Notes: a model not told the origin generated them from the sequence alone. A stretch of 64,000 nt of DNA from Neisseria sp. (GCF_030527965.1 NZ_JAUMZU010000007.1:1-64000), one strand, 5' to 3'; positions 53,882-62,215 are shown, numbered from the stretch's first letter. A program made the numbers and translations.

Positions 53882-53918
53882 TTCAGGCAGCCTTCACATC
53901 CGCGCAAGGCTGCCTGAA
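53882..53918. repeat. Inverted pair of a foreign DUS dialect (AGGCTGCCTGAA)
   Basis: TTCAGGCAGCCT at 53882-53893 and AGGCTGCCTGAA at 53907-53918 are exact reverse complements with a 13-base spacer. The 12-mer is, from memory, the AG-simDUS dialect of Simonsiella and relatives, not the dialect of this genome. Confidence 0.8.
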
Positions 53919-54013
53919 ATACATATAACGAATTATCCCTGCCGCCCTCTTCAACCAGATAATTCCCTTAAACCCAATCCGAACCCGTGTTCAGACAAGC
54001 GCCACACCCACGA

Positions 54014-54025
54014 TGCCTGTCTGAA
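54014..54025 (+). repeat. Single DUS
   Basis: Exact TGCCTGTCTGAA 23 bases before the YlqF start; a decayed arm (TTCAGACAAGC) lies at 53990-54000. Confidence 0.88.
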
Positions 54026-54048
54026 AACCAACCGAAGAAAGAAACAAC

Positions 54049-54984
54049 ATGGCCATCCAATGGTTTCCCGGCCACATGAACAAAGCCAAAAAAGCCATCG
54101 CCGAACGCATCAAAAGCGTAGACATGGTCATCGAAATGCTAGACGCCCGCCTGCCCGCCTCCAGCGCCAACCCCTTGCTGGCGCAGCTTTCACGCGACAA
54201 ACCCAAACTTAAAATCCTAAACAAACAAGACCTTGCCGATTCCGAGCGCACTGCCGTCTGGCTAGATTGGTATAACAACCAGCCCGATACCCAAGCCATT
54301 GCACTTGACTCCTCCGAAACCGCCGCCACCGCCAAAATCACCCGCGCCTGCCGCGCACTTGTTCCCAATCGCAAAGGCTTGGACAAACCTTTACGCGTAT
54401 TGATTTGCGGTATCCCAAACGTCGGCAAGTCCACCCTAATCAACGGCATGATCGGTAAAAAATCCGCCAAAACCGGCAACGAACCCGGCATTACCAAAGC
54501 CGAACAACGCTTGTTTCTCGCCGACGACTTCTGGCTCTACGACACCCCCGGCATGCTGTGGCCCAAAATCATCGTCGAAGAAAGCGGCTATAACCTCGCT
54601 GCCAGCGGCGCCGTCGGCCGTAACGCACTGGACGAAGAAGAAGTGGCACTGGCTCTGCTCGACTACCTGCGCCGCCACTATCTGCCGTTATTGCAAACCC
54701 GTTATCAAGCCGACAAAGACCCAAGCAGCCATTGGAACGATAACGAATGGCTGGAATGGATAGCCAAAAAACGCGGCGCCATGCTCAGCGGCGGCCGCAT
54801 CAACTACCAAAAAGCCGCCGAAAACACCCTCACCGATTTCCGCGACGGCCACCTAGGACGAATCACGCTCGAAACACCGCACCAATGGGAAATATGGCTG
54901 AAAAAAGCCCGCCAAAAAGAAGCCGAATTAAAAGCCGCACGCGAAGCACGAAAAGCAGAAAGAGCCGGAAAGAAGCCTGTCTGA
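54049..54984 (+). CDS. ylqF: YlqF/RbgA-type ribosome-biogenesis GTPase
   Basis: A circularly permuted GTPase that helps late large-subunit assembly. The 311-residue protein opens with QWFPGHMNKAKKAI, then G4-like NKQDLAD (about 58-64) precedes G1 GIPNVGKSTLIN (about 124-135) and G3 DTPGMLWP, the reversed order of this family. The C-terminal RRHYLPLLQTRY and lysine/alanine-rich tail fit YlqF. The stop TGA at 54982-54984 lies inside a DUS, giving the C-terminal KKPV. scpB follows after about 70 bases. Confidence 0.93.
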   Translation: MAIQWFPGHMNKAKKAIAERIKSVDMVIEMLDARLPASSANPLLAQLSRDKPKLKILNKQDLADSERTAVWLDWYNNQPDTQAIALDSSETAATAKITRACRALVPNRKGLDKPLRVLICGIPNVGKSTLINGMIGKKSAKTGNEPGITKAEQRLFLADDFWLYDTPGMLWPKIIVEESGYNLAASGAVGRNALDEEEVALALLDYLRRHYLPLLQTRYQADKDPSSHWNDNEWLEWIAKKRGAMLSGGRINYQKAAENTLTDFRDGHLGRITLETPHQWEIWLKKARQKEAELKAAREARKAERAGKKPV

Positions 54985-54985
54985 A
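54974..54985 (+). repeat. DUS containing the ylqF stop codon
   Basis: AGCCTGTCTGAA read as AAG-CCT-GTC-TGA: the TGA at 54982-54984 ends ylqF. No second arm is nearby. Confidence 0.9.
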
Positions 54986-55056
54986 AATACCATATATGCC
55001 ATGCTGATGGGTTCTAATACAGCAAACAGTCTTATTTACACAGAAAAAACAAGCGA

Positions 55057-55653
55057 ATGACCGACAAGCTCCCGCCCGATGCGCTCATCGAAGCCGCCCT
55101 TTTGACACAGACCGAGCCTTTAAACGAAAAGACTTTGCGCGAATTATGCGTGCCGCCGCTATCGCAAGACAAACTGATTGACGTATTGGCCAGCCTGAAG
55201 ACCCGTTGGCATCAGCGTGCCCTGCAGCTCGTGCACACTCATGAAGGTTGGCGTTTTCAGATTGCCCAAGCCGCATTTGAACGCTTGGGCAATCTGCAGG
55301 AGCAACGCGCCCCGCGTTATTCCCGCGCCGTGATGGAAACACTGGCGATTATCGCCTACCAACAGCCGGTAACCCGCGGCGATATCGAAAACATCCGCGG
55401 CGTTGCCGTATCGCAAAACGTGATGCAAACCCTGCAAGATCGCGGCTGGATTGAAATCATCGGCCATCGGGATTCCATCGGCCGCCCCGCTTTATGGGCA
55501 ACCACCGATGTATTCCTTAGCGATTTGCAACTTGAAAATCTGGAAGCATTGCCCCCGCTGACCGAATTGGGCGAATTGGTTTTACCCGATTTAATCGAAC
55601 CGGCAAACGCCGCAGAAGAAGCTGAAACAACCGCTGAAAAGATATTGAATTAA
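55057..55653 (+). CDS. scpB: Segregation and condensation protein B
   Basis: ScpB dimers bind ScpA in the SMC condensin. The 198-residue protein has two winged-helix domains; the second carries SRAVMETLAIIAYQQPVTRGDIENIRGV (near 89-116), the family hallmark, with GRPALWATTDVFL following. The C-terminal tail is acidic and alanine-rich. scpA is 14 kb away. rluB follows on the same strand, a common arrangement. Confidence 0.94.
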   Translation: MTDKLPPDALIEAALLTQTEPLNEKTLRELCVPPLSQDKLIDVLASLKTRWHQRALQLVHTHEGWRFQIAQAAFERLGNLQEQRAPRYSRAVMETLAIIAYQQPVTRGDIENIRGVAVSQNVMQTLQDRGWIEIIGHRDSIGRPALWATTDVFLSDLQLENLEALPPLTELGELVLPDLIEPANAAEEAETTAEKILN

Positions 55654-55782
55654 ACCCTGCTTACCCGCCACGGTTGCTTCTTACAAAACAGTAACCGAAT
55701 CGAATCCATCAACCCACCCTGCCGCCCAATGCCGCAGAAGGACCGTTTTACCTGATGGTCAAACGTGTTAGGAGACCCTCTA

Positions 55783-56778
55783 ATGAAAAACAAAACCCAT
55801 AGCAAGCGCGAATTCCGCGACGGCATCAGCAAAAAAACTGCAGCGCGCAAACCGGCTGCCAAAACGGTAAGTGCCAAAACGGCCAAAACGGCTGCGCCTG
55901 CCGCACCTAAAATACAAGCGGCTCGTGCTAAAAAATTGGTGGTGCGCAACCCTAATCAAAAAATTATGGAACGTGCCCGCGATTTGAAAGAAAAGCGTTC
56001 GGACCTTGAAAGCTTCGAACCCGTTCGCCTGCAAAAAGCATTGGCGGCATCGGGCGTAGGTTCGCGCCGCGAAATGGAAAGCTGGATTACGCAAGGGCTG
56101 GTTAGCGTAAACGGCAAAACCGCTCAGCTTGGCGACAAAGTGTCGCCGGACGACCAAGTGCAAGTAAAAGGCAACGTTATCAAACTGAAATGGCCCGACC
56201 GCCTGCCGCGCATCATTTTGTATTACAAGCAGGAAGGCGAAATCGTTTCACGCGACGACCCGCAAGGCCGCATCAGCATCTTCGATCGCTTGCCCCAAGC
56301 CAGCAACAGCCGCTGGGTAGCCATCGGTCGTTTAGACATCAACACCAGCGGCCTGCTCATCCTGACAACTTCCGGCGAGCTGGTTAACCGTTTTGCCCAC
56401 CCCAGCTTTGAAGTCGAGCGCGAGTATGCAGTGCGCGTTTTGGGCGGGCTTTCAACCGAGCAAATGAAAATGCTGACTGAAAACGGCGTTATGTTGGACG
56501 ACGGTTTGGCGAAAGTGGAACGCATTTACGAGCAAGGCGGTGAAGGGGCGAATAAATGGTATAACGTTGTGATCAAAGAAGGCCGCAATCGGGAAGTGCG
56601 CCGTATTTTCGAGCATTTCGACCTAACGGTCAGCCGTTTGGTACGCGTCGGTTTCGGCCCCATAGGTTTGCCGAACCGTTTGAAACGCGGCCAGTTTTAT
56701 GAATTGAATCCGGCTGAAGTGGCAAACATCATCAAATGGGCGGACATGCCGCTGCCGGGCAGCAAGCGCCGACGCTGA
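55783..56778 (+). CDS. rluB: 23S rRNA pseudouridine(2605) synthase
   Basis: RluB isomerises U2605 of 23S rRNA. The 331-residue protein starts with a lysine/alanine-rich extension (about 1-70, likely disordered), then an S4 RNA-binding domain (RLQKALAASGVGSRREMES near 83-101) and the synthase core with catalytic aspartate in IGRLDINTSGLLILT. GRNREVRRIFEHFDLTVSRL is the RsuA/RluB-family end block. ATG at 55783 has AGGAGA upstream. RluE or RluF cannot be fully excluded, but size and S4 favour RluB. Confidence 0.9.
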   Translation: MKNKTHSKREFRDGISKKTAARKPAAKTVSAKTAKTAAPAAPKIQAARAKKLVVRNPNQKIMERARDLKEKRSDLESFEPVRLQKALAASGVGSRREMESWITQGLVSVNGKTAQLGDKVSPDDQVQVKGNVIKLKWPDRLPRIILYYKQEGEIVSRDDPQGRISIFDRLPQASNSRWVAIGRLDINTSGLLILTTSGELVNRFAHPSFEVEREYAVRVLGGLSTEQMKMLTENGVMLDDGLAKVERIYEQGGEGANKWYNVVIKEGRNREVRRIFEHFDLTVSRLVRVGFGPIGLPNRLKRGQFYELNPAEVANIIKWADMPLPGSKRRR

Positions 56779-56901
56779 TGATTGAGTTGATTGCAACGCT
56801 ATGTCGGCAGAAATTTTCAGAATGCCGCCAAGGTATGACGCAGCCACGGCGTACAAGCCGCATATTCACTTTCGGCAATCGATTCGGGCAGCCGATAAAA
56901 T

Positions 56902-56928
56902 TTCAGACAGGCATTAAGCCTGTCTGAA
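56902..56928. repeat. Inverted DUS pair between rluB and lysC, GAA-outward geometry
   Basis: TTCAGACAGGCA at 56902-56913 and AGCCTGTCTGAA at 56917-56928 with a tiny spacer. The A-run outside does not make a plus-strand terminator. Confidence 0.8.
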
Positions 56929-56973
56929 AAAAAGCCAATCGAAAACCCAACAGCATCTAATCAGACCTGCCTT

Positions 56974-56985
56974 TTCAGACGGGCC
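56974..56985 (-). repeat. Variant DUS
   Basis: TTCAGACGGGCC (GGCCCGTCTGAA on the minus strand) shares the GTCTGAA end with the native DUS but resembles AG-type dialects at the other end. Confidence 0.5.
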
Positions 56986-57002
56986 TTTCAATAGCAATAC
57001 AA

Positions 57003-58226
57003 TCAGGCCTTATCCAATTCAAATGCTTTATGCAATACCCGTGTGGCCAATTCCATATATTTCTCGTCAAGCAAAACGGAAACTTTGATTTCGGAAGTAG
57101 AAATCATCTGGATATTAATGCCTTCCTCCGCCAATGTACGGAACATTCTGGCTGCCACACCCGCATGCGAACGCATGCCGACGCCGACGATGGAAACTTT
57201 GCACACTCCGTCGTCACCATCGATCGCAGCGGCACCCAAGCTATCTTTCAGGCCGTTGATTAAATCCAATGTGGGTTTGTAATCGCCGCGCGGCACAGTG
57301 AAAGAAAAATCAGTCGTGCCTTCTTCGCCAACGTTTTGAATAATCATATCGACTTCGATATTGGCGTCTGCCACGGTACCGAGGATTTGATAGGCAATGC
57401 CGGGTTTGTCGGGTACACCGCGCACATTGATGCGGGCTTGGTTTTTATCGAAAGCGATGCCTTGCACAGCGGCTTTTTCCATATTCTCATCCTCTTCAAA
57501 GGTAATTAAAGTGCCTTCGCCGCCTTCTTGCAGGCTGCTTAATACGCGCAGGCGTACTTTGTATTTGCCGGCGAATTCTACCGAACGGATTTGTAAAACT
57601 TTTGAGCCCAAGCTTGCCAATTCAAGCATTTCTTCAAAAGAAATGGTGTTCATGCGGCGCGCTTCGGGCACAACGCGCGGGTCGGTCGTATAAACGCCGT
57701 CAACATCAGTATAAATCTGACATTCGTCGGCTTTCAGGGCTGCGGCCAAGGCAACGGCCGAAGTATCGGAACCGCCGCGACCTAAAGTGGCAATATCGCC
57801 TTCGCCGGTTACGCCTTGGAAACCGGCCACAATCACGACCTTGCCCTCTTTCAAATCGGCGCGCATACGCCCGTCGTCGATATGATCGATGCGTGCTTTA
57901 GTATGCGCGGCGTCTGTTTGCACGGCAACCTGCCAGCCGGTATAGCTCTTCGCCTCCACGCCGATGTTTTTCAGCGCCATGGCCAGCAGGCCGATGGTAA
58001 CCTGTTCGCCGGTCGCCAGCACCACATCCAATTCGCGCGGATCGGGAAATTCTTGCATTTCATGCGCCAGAGCGACCAAACGGTTGGTTTCGCCGCTCAT
58101 GGCGGAAACCACCACCACCACGTCATGCCCTTCGGCACGGGCTTTGGCAACACGGTTTGCTACGTTTTTGATACGTTCGGCCGAACCTACCGAGGTGCCG
58201 CCGTATTTTTGTACGATTAACGCCAT
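57003..58226 (-). CDS. lysC: Aspartate kinase
   Basis: Aspartokinase makes aspartyl phosphate, the entry to lysine, threonine, methionine and diaminopimelate. From the ATG at 58226 (AGAAAG upstream) the protein has 407 residues, with KYGGTSV at 7-13, the substrate/ATP blocks GRGGSDTSAVALAAAL and YTDVDGVYTTDPRVV, and two ACT domains from about 265. It is a single-function enzyme, not fused to homoserine dehydrogenase. I see no lysine riboswitch-like structure in the 186-base upstream gap. Confidence 0.95.
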   Translation of the reverse strand: MALIVQKYGGTSVGSAERIKNVANRVAKARAEGHDVVVVVSAMSGETNRLVALAHEMQEFPDPRELDVVLATGEQVTIGLLAMALKNIGVEAKSYTGWQVAVQTDAAHTKARIDHIDDGRMRADLKEGKVVIVAGFQGVTGEGDIATLGRGGSDTSAVALAAALKADECQIYTDVDGVYTTDPRVVPEARRMNTISFEEMLELASLGSKVLQIRSVEFAGKYKVRLRVLSSLQEGGEGTLITFEEDENMEKAAVQGIAFDKNQARINVRGVPDKPGIAYQILGTVADANIEVDMIIQNVGEEGTTDFSFTVPRGDYKPTLDLINGLKDSLGAAAIDGDDGVCKVSIVGVGMRSHAGVAARMFRTLAEEGINIQMISTSEIKVSVLLDEKYMELATRVLHKAFELDKA

Positions 58227-58350
58227 TTTGCTGCTTTCTGTTAATGATAAGGAATGAAAAGAAAATAAGCGGTTATTATTACCAAATCTTTGCAGGAATA
58301 CAAGGTTTGCAAGGCGTTTTAAACCATATGATATTGCGCCGCACAAAAAA

Positions 58351-58380
58351 TGCCTGTCTGAAAACATATTCAGACAGGCA
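58351..58380 (-). terminator. Inverted DUS pair, terminator of rph
   Basis: TGCCTGTCTGAA at 58351-58362 and TTCAGACAGGCA at 58369-58380, 6-base loop. On the minus strand the stem is followed by TTTTTT. Confidence 0.82.
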
Positions 58381-58412
58381 TTCTTCTTACGCTGCTGCCG
58401 CTTAGCCGCGGT

Positions 58413-59150
58413 TTAAGCGAATGCCTGTCTGAAAGCCTGCTCTTGCAATTGGGCCAATTGCTGCGTGCCTTTGGCTGCCAATGCGATAAGCTGATCAAGC
58501 TCTTCGCGTGAAAAAGGTTCGCCCTCGGCAGTGCCTTGGATTTCCACAATTTTGCCGCTGCCGGTCATGACGATATTGATGTCACTCTCACATCCGGAAT
58601 CTTCAGGGTAATCCAAATCCAACAGCGGCACGCCTCCTACGATACCGACGGAAATAGCCGCAACGCTGCCCGTCAGCGGGTTTTGCGCCACCAATCCGCC
58701 TTGCACGAGCTTATGCAAAGCAATGCGCAATGCCACAAACGCGCCGGTAATCGATGCGGTTCGGGTGCCGCCGTCGGCCTGAATCACATCGCAATCAATC
58801 AGAATCTGGCGCTCGCCCAGTTTTTCCATATCCACCACCGCGCGCAGCGAACGGCCGATTAAGCGCTGAATTTCCTGCGTGCGCCCGCTTTGCTTGCCGG
58901 CCGCCGCTTCGCGACGCATGCGGGAAGCGGTAGACGCCGGCAGCATACCGTATTCGGCAGTTACCCAACCTTGATTTTTTCCCCGCAGAAACGGCGGTAC
59001 GTTTTCATCTACCGACGCGGTGCAAATCACTTTGGTATTGCCGCATTCAATCAAACAGGAGCCGTCGGCATGCGGCAAAAAGTGGGGGGTTATGACGATT
59101 TTGCGCATCGCATCGGCCGGGCGTGAAGTACGGATATAAGCGGCAGTCAT
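58413..59150 (-). CDS. rph: Ribonuclease PH
   Basis: RNase PH is a phosphorolytic 3' exonuclease that trims tRNA and rRNA precursors. The 245-residue protein has [13 protein letters not shown] (6-18), the RNA-binding [16 protein letters not shown], and [15 protein letters not shown] near 90-104. The phosphate-binding [17 protein letters not shown] (about 119-135) is intact. The C-terminal QAFRQAFA is partly encoded by an exact DUS at 58422-58433. It is divergent from yicC, an arrangement also seen in E. coli. Confidence 0.95.
   Translation of the reverse strand: MTAAYIRTSRPADAMRKIVITPHFLPHADGSCLIECGNTKVICTASVDENVPPFLRGKNQGWVTAEYGMLPASTASRMRREAAAGKQSGRTQEIQRLIGRSLRAVVDMEKLGERQILIDCDVIQADGGTRTASITGAFVALRIALHKLVQGGLVAQNPLTGSVAAISVGIVGGVPLLDLDYPEDSGCESDINIVMTGSGKIVEIQGTAEGEPFSREELDQLIALAAKGTQQLAQLQEQAFRQAFA
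58422..58433 (+). repeat. DUS inside the 3' end of rph
   Basis: Exact TGCCTGTCTGAA within the last codons of rph; read on the minus strand it gives the FRQA part of the C-terminus. Confidence 0.9.
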
Positions 59151-59181
59151 TAATTTTTCCTTCTAAATGGCGGTTGGCAGA

Positions 59182-59208
59182 TTATATCACGCGCGCTTGT
59201 GATATATT
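59182..59208. promoter_or_regulatory. Back-to-back extended -10 elements of rph and yicC
   Basis: The minus strand reads TGATATAAT at 59190-59182, and the plus strand reads TGATATATT at 59200-59208. Both are TGn-TATAAT-like extended -10 elements, held in the inverted repeat ATATCAC/GTGATAT (59184-59190 and 59199-59205). The rph leader would be about 25 bases. Confidence 0.5.
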
Positions 59209-59301
59209 GGCACAGGTTTCATTCTATATGGATAGCAAGCCGTTTCGGTTTGCCGCTTTATTCATAACTTTAATTGATATTTATCGGAGAAAAACAACAT
59301 C

Positions 59302-60174
59302 ATGACCATCCACAGTATGACCGGCTTTGCCAATGCGACGGGTGAATGCAGCGGCAAACGCATCAATCTGGAAATCCGCGCGGTCAACCACCGCTATTTA
59401 GACGTACAGTTTAAAATGCCCGACGATTTGCGTTATCTGGAGAGCACGTTGCGCGAGCAGGTGGCAAAACAGGCAATACGGGGCAAGGTGGAATGCCGCA
59501 TTCAAGTGCAACCGTTGGAAAACGGCGAGGTTTCATTGAATGTTAATGAAACTTTAGTTGACGAACTGGCGGCGCTCAATGCCAAATGGCGCAAAAAATA
59601 CAGCGGTTTGGGCAAACTGACGGCTGCCGACATTCTGAAATTCCAAGGCGTGCTGGTCAGCCCTGCCGCGGATGAAGAGGCTTTCGCCCAGACTGTGCAG
59701 GATTTGCTGAAACGCGCTTTGGCCGACTTTGCAGAAAGCCGCCGCCGCGAAGGCTTGAAACTTCAAGAACATATCCTGACGCGGCTGACGGCAATGGATG
59801 AAATTGTGGATGCACTGGCCGAATTGTTTCCCCATCTGCTGCAGGCTTATCAGGAAAAAATCCGCGCCCGTTTGGTTGAAGCGGTAGAAAACATCGACGA
59901 AGACCGGCTGAAACAGGAATTTGCACTGTATATCCAGAAAGCCGATGTTGATGAAGAATTCAGCCGGCTGCGCACGCACATCGCCGAAGTACGACGGATT
60001 GTATCCGAGCAAAAGGGCAGCGTAGGCAAACGCTTGGATTTCCTGATGCAGGAATTGAATCGGGAAGCCAATACCTTGGGCAGCAAAGCCATCTCGGCGG
60101 AATGCACGCAGGCTTCGGTTGAATTGAAAGTGTTAATCGAACAAATGCGCGAGCAGGTGCAAAACATCGAATAA
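59302..60174 (+). CDS. yicC: YicC-family endoribonuclease
   Basis: A 290-residue member of the YicC/YloC family, metal-dependent endoribonucleases with roles in sRNA turnover. The N-terminal SMTGFANATGE (5-15) and NHRYLDVQFKMPDDLRYLE, and the C-terminal DFLMQELNREANTLGSKA, are hallmarks. Start ATG at 59302 follows GGAG. In many genomes gmk follows yicC; here a methyltransferase gene does, after a single DUS. Confidence 0.93.
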   Translation: MTIHSMTGFANATGECSGKRINLEIRAVNHRYLDVQFKMPDDLRYLESTLREQVAKQAIRGKVECRIQVQPLENGEVSLNVNETLVDELAALNAKWRKKYSGLGKLTAADILKFQGVLVSPAADEEAFAQTVQDLLKRALADFAESRRREGLKLQEHILTRLTAMDEIVDALAELFPHLLQAYQEKIRARLVEAVENIDEDRLKQEFALYIQKADVDEEFSRLRTHIAEVRRIVSEQKGSVGKRLDFLMQELNREANTLGSKAISAECTQASVELKVLIEQMREQVQNIE

Positions 60175-60182
60175 AGGCCGAT

Positions 60183-60194
60183 TGCCTGTCTGAA
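60183..60194 (+). repeat. Single DUS
   Basis: Exact TGCCTGTCTGAA in the 30-base gap between yicC and the methyltransferase gene, next to the ribosome-binding region. Confidence 0.9.
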
Positions 60195-60204
60195 AGGGAA
60201 AATC

Positions 60205-60804
60205 ATGTATAAATGGGACGAGCGCTATGCTACGGAAGAGTTTATTTTCGGCACCGAACCGAACGTTTTGCTGCGCGAAGTGCTGCATCATTTACCCAAA
60301 CACGGGCGGGCATTGGATGTAGCGACCGGCGAAGGTCGTAACGGTGTTTTTCTGGCAGAACAAGGCTTGGAAACCACCGGTATCGACTTATCGGAAATCG
60401 GCTTGCAAAAAGCCCGCCGGCTGGCTCAAATCAAAGGCGTGCCGTTCAAAGCGGAGCAGCACGACATTGCAGAATATCCATTCATTCCCGCGCATTATGC
60501 TGTTATCTGCAGCATATTCTGCCATTTTATCGAACCTTTGCGCACCCAAATTTGCCAACGCATCGTAACGGCGCTGGAACCGGGTGGCATGTTTGTCGGC
60601 GTGTTTTACCATCCGGAGCAAATCGCCCTTGGCACGGGCGGCCCCAGCAATCCAGCCATGCTCGGCACGCTTGAAGAAATGAAAAGCGCCTTTAACGGGC
60701 TGGAATGGCTGATTGCTGAATATATCCGCCTCGATCAAACTGAAGGCTCACGCCATAGAGGGGAAAGCGCCCTAATCCGCCTGCTGGGCCGCAAACCGTT
60801 GTAA
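60205..60804 (+). CDS. Class I SAM-dependent methyltransferase (TehB-like)
   Basis: A 199-residue cytosolic methyltransferase. WDERYATEEFIFGTEPN near 4-20 is typical of TehB/thiopurine-like families. SAM motif I is ALDVATGEGRNGVFLAEQG (about 36-54), followed by GIDLSE for the acidic ribose-binding loop. LEPGGMFVGVFYHPEQ is motif III/post III. The substrate is unknown. It starts 30 bases after yicC and may be co-transcribed. Confidence 0.85.
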   Translation: MYKWDERYATEEFIFGTEPNVLLREVLHHLPKHGRALDVATGEGRNGVFLAEQGLETTGIDLSEIGLQKARRLAQIKGVPFKAEQHDIAEYPFIPAHYAVICSIFCHFIEPLRTQICQRIVTALEPGGMFVGVFYHPEQIALGTGGPSNPAMLGTLEEMKSAFNGLEWLIAEYIRLDQTEGSRHRGESALIRLLGRKPL

Positions 60805-60856
60805 GAGAAATCACACGAATCGGCTCAACGCTGAAAAAGACGTTTGATTGATTAAA

Positions 60857-60884
60857 TGCCTGTCTGAAAAACTTCAGACAGGCA
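60857..60884. terminator. Inverted DUS pair between convergent methyltransferase and lipoprotein genes
   Basis: TGCCTGTCTGAA at 60857-60868 and TTCAGACAGGCA at 60873-60884, 4-base loop. Confidence 0.78.
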
Positions 60885-60907
60885 TTTGAATTAAGAATAC
60901 AAACGCT

Positions 60908-61279
60908 CTACCACCACCAATACGGATAAGGACCCCAATACCAATCATCGTAATACCGCAAGCGCTCGGCGCGCTCCAAACGGCGCTGGTTGATGTAATT
61001 TTCCCATGCCAAGCGATAACAAGACTGGAACAACTTATCGTTGGTTTTATCAATATAATTCAAACGAAACGCCTGCCGCGCTTTTTCATTAGTGCCGGTT
61101 TCGCCGGCAAACTGGCGACGCATCATTTCCGCCGTGTCTTTATCGCATTGCGATGCCAACGCAACCTGCAATTCCTGCTCTTGGCGCTTCTGCTCAGCTG
61201 CCCGGCGTGCCCTTTGCTCAGGCGTTGTTGCGCAAGCGGCCAACAAGCATACCGCAACCAGAGGTAACAGATATTTCAT
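60908..61279 (-). CDS. Small lipoprotein with an aromatic C-terminus
   Basis: I do not recognise this 123-residue protein. It has a lipoprotein signal (lipobox LAAC, then ATTPEQ), a strongly charged helical part (RARRAAEQKRQEQELQ), two cysteines further on (SQCDKD, QSCYRL), and ends in an extraordinary aromatic tail, YYDDWYWGPYPYWWW. ATG 61279 has GGGAGAA upstream; a TTG at 61303 would add eight residues. It may be an envelope protein, but I assign no function. Confidence 0.68.
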   Translation of the reverse strand: MKYLLPLVAVCLLAACATTPEQRARRAAEQKRQEQELQVALASQCDKDTAEMMRRQFAGETGTNEKARQAFRLNYIDKTNDKLFQSCYRLAWENYINQRRLERAERLRYYDDWYWGPYPYWWW

Positions 61280-61333
61280 GGTTTTCTCCCAATCATTTAG
61301 CAAACCACCTAGAAATCGAAGCGCCCGTGTATT

Positions 61334-61345
61334 TTCAGACAGGCA
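61334..61345 (-). repeat. Single DUS
   Basis: TTCAGACAGGCA upstream of the lipoprotein gene, before the two-gene glycan cassette. Confidence 0.9.
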
Positions 61346-61452
61346 TATCGAATTATAAGTGATAGCATCCTACATTTAAACAAAATACCAAAGATTTATT
61401 TGCCTAACCCGATACCGTTTTCATTCGGAAACCACTGCCGCCAAACCTGATT

Positions 61453-62214
61453 TCAACGGCGATCCATCTCAAACTCGCCGATTGCTTCGCCCGTTGCCGA
61501 ATAGCCCATAAACGCGCCTCTCGCCACATCCGAGCGCATCTGCGCATGTTTGCCGTCAACGGCAAACCGCACAAGGCATAGCAACATTTTGCAATCGAGC
61601 AGAAAACTGACGTTCTGCACATACCAAACATCATTATCCAGCTGCTCCTGCCAAGTCCAAGCATGAGCCAACGGCTTGCACGGCGGACATTCCAAGCCGG
61701 GGCGCAGCATCAAGCGCATTTTATGGCGCCGATGGTAACGCTCGGTATATTCCGGCAACAGCGGGCGCGGGCCGATAAGCGACATATCGCCTTTCAAGAT
61801 ACTGATAAAATTCAACAATTCGTCAAGCGACGTTTTCCGCACAAAGCTGCCCCAGCGGGTAATCCGCTGCGCCGCCGGCAACAGGCGACCGTGTTCGTCT
61901 GTATCGTTCGTCATATTACGGAATTTGACGATGGTAAAAAACCGGCCGTTGCGGCCCACCCGCTGCTGGCGGAATAAAATCGGCCCGCCGACATCCAAAT
62001 AAGTAGCCGCGGCCAACAGCAGATTAAGCGGCAAGGTCAGCACCAATGCGATTAATGCCACCACGATATCCAGCATCCGTTTGCCGTAGCGGGTGTAAAA
62101 CGTATCGGGTACCCGGATATCCGTTGGTGTAACATCGGCCGCAACCGGTTGCGCAGCCAAAGTGCCAATCATGCGATGCTGTTCTGCCGGAGAGAAAAAT
62201 TTGTTCGCCGCCAT
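61453..62214 (-). CDS. Polyprenyl-phosphate sugar-1-phosphate transferase
   Basis: A bacterial sugar transferase that would load a first sugar phosphate on undecaprenyl phosphate for a glycan or protein glycan. The 253-residue protein has one membrane helix (about 48-72), QQRVGRNGRFFTIVKFRNM and the TRWGSFVRKTSLDELLNF block with the catalytic Glu/Asp. SLIGPRPLLPEY is also present. The usual PGITGxxQVxGR stretch is replaced by PGLECPPCKPLAHA with two cysteines. ATG 62214 is preferred because GGAGG lies upstream and it follows the DegT stop by one base. Confidence 0.85.
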   Translation of the reverse strand: MAANKFFSPAEQHRMIGTLAAQPVAADVTPTDIRVPDTFYTRYGKRMLDIVVALIALVLTLPLNLLLAAATYLDVGGPILFRQQRVGRNGRFFTIVKFRNMTNDTDEHGRLLPAAQRITRWGSFVRKTSLDELLNFISILKGDMSLIGPRPLLPEYTERYHRRHKMRLMLRPGLECPPCKPLAHAWTWQEQLDNDVWYVQNVSFLLDCKMLLCLVRFAVDGKHAQMRSDVARGAFMGYSATGEAIGEFEMDRR

Positions 62215-62215
62215 A

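Noticed and set aside
58227-58350. Lysine riboswitch before lysC
   Set aside because: The gap is only about 186 bases, has no long paired leader that I can see, and ends in the rph terminator.
58227-58367. N-terminal extension of LysC by 47 residues
   Set aside because: The extra residues include a translated DUS and precede the conserved MALIVQKYGGTS start.
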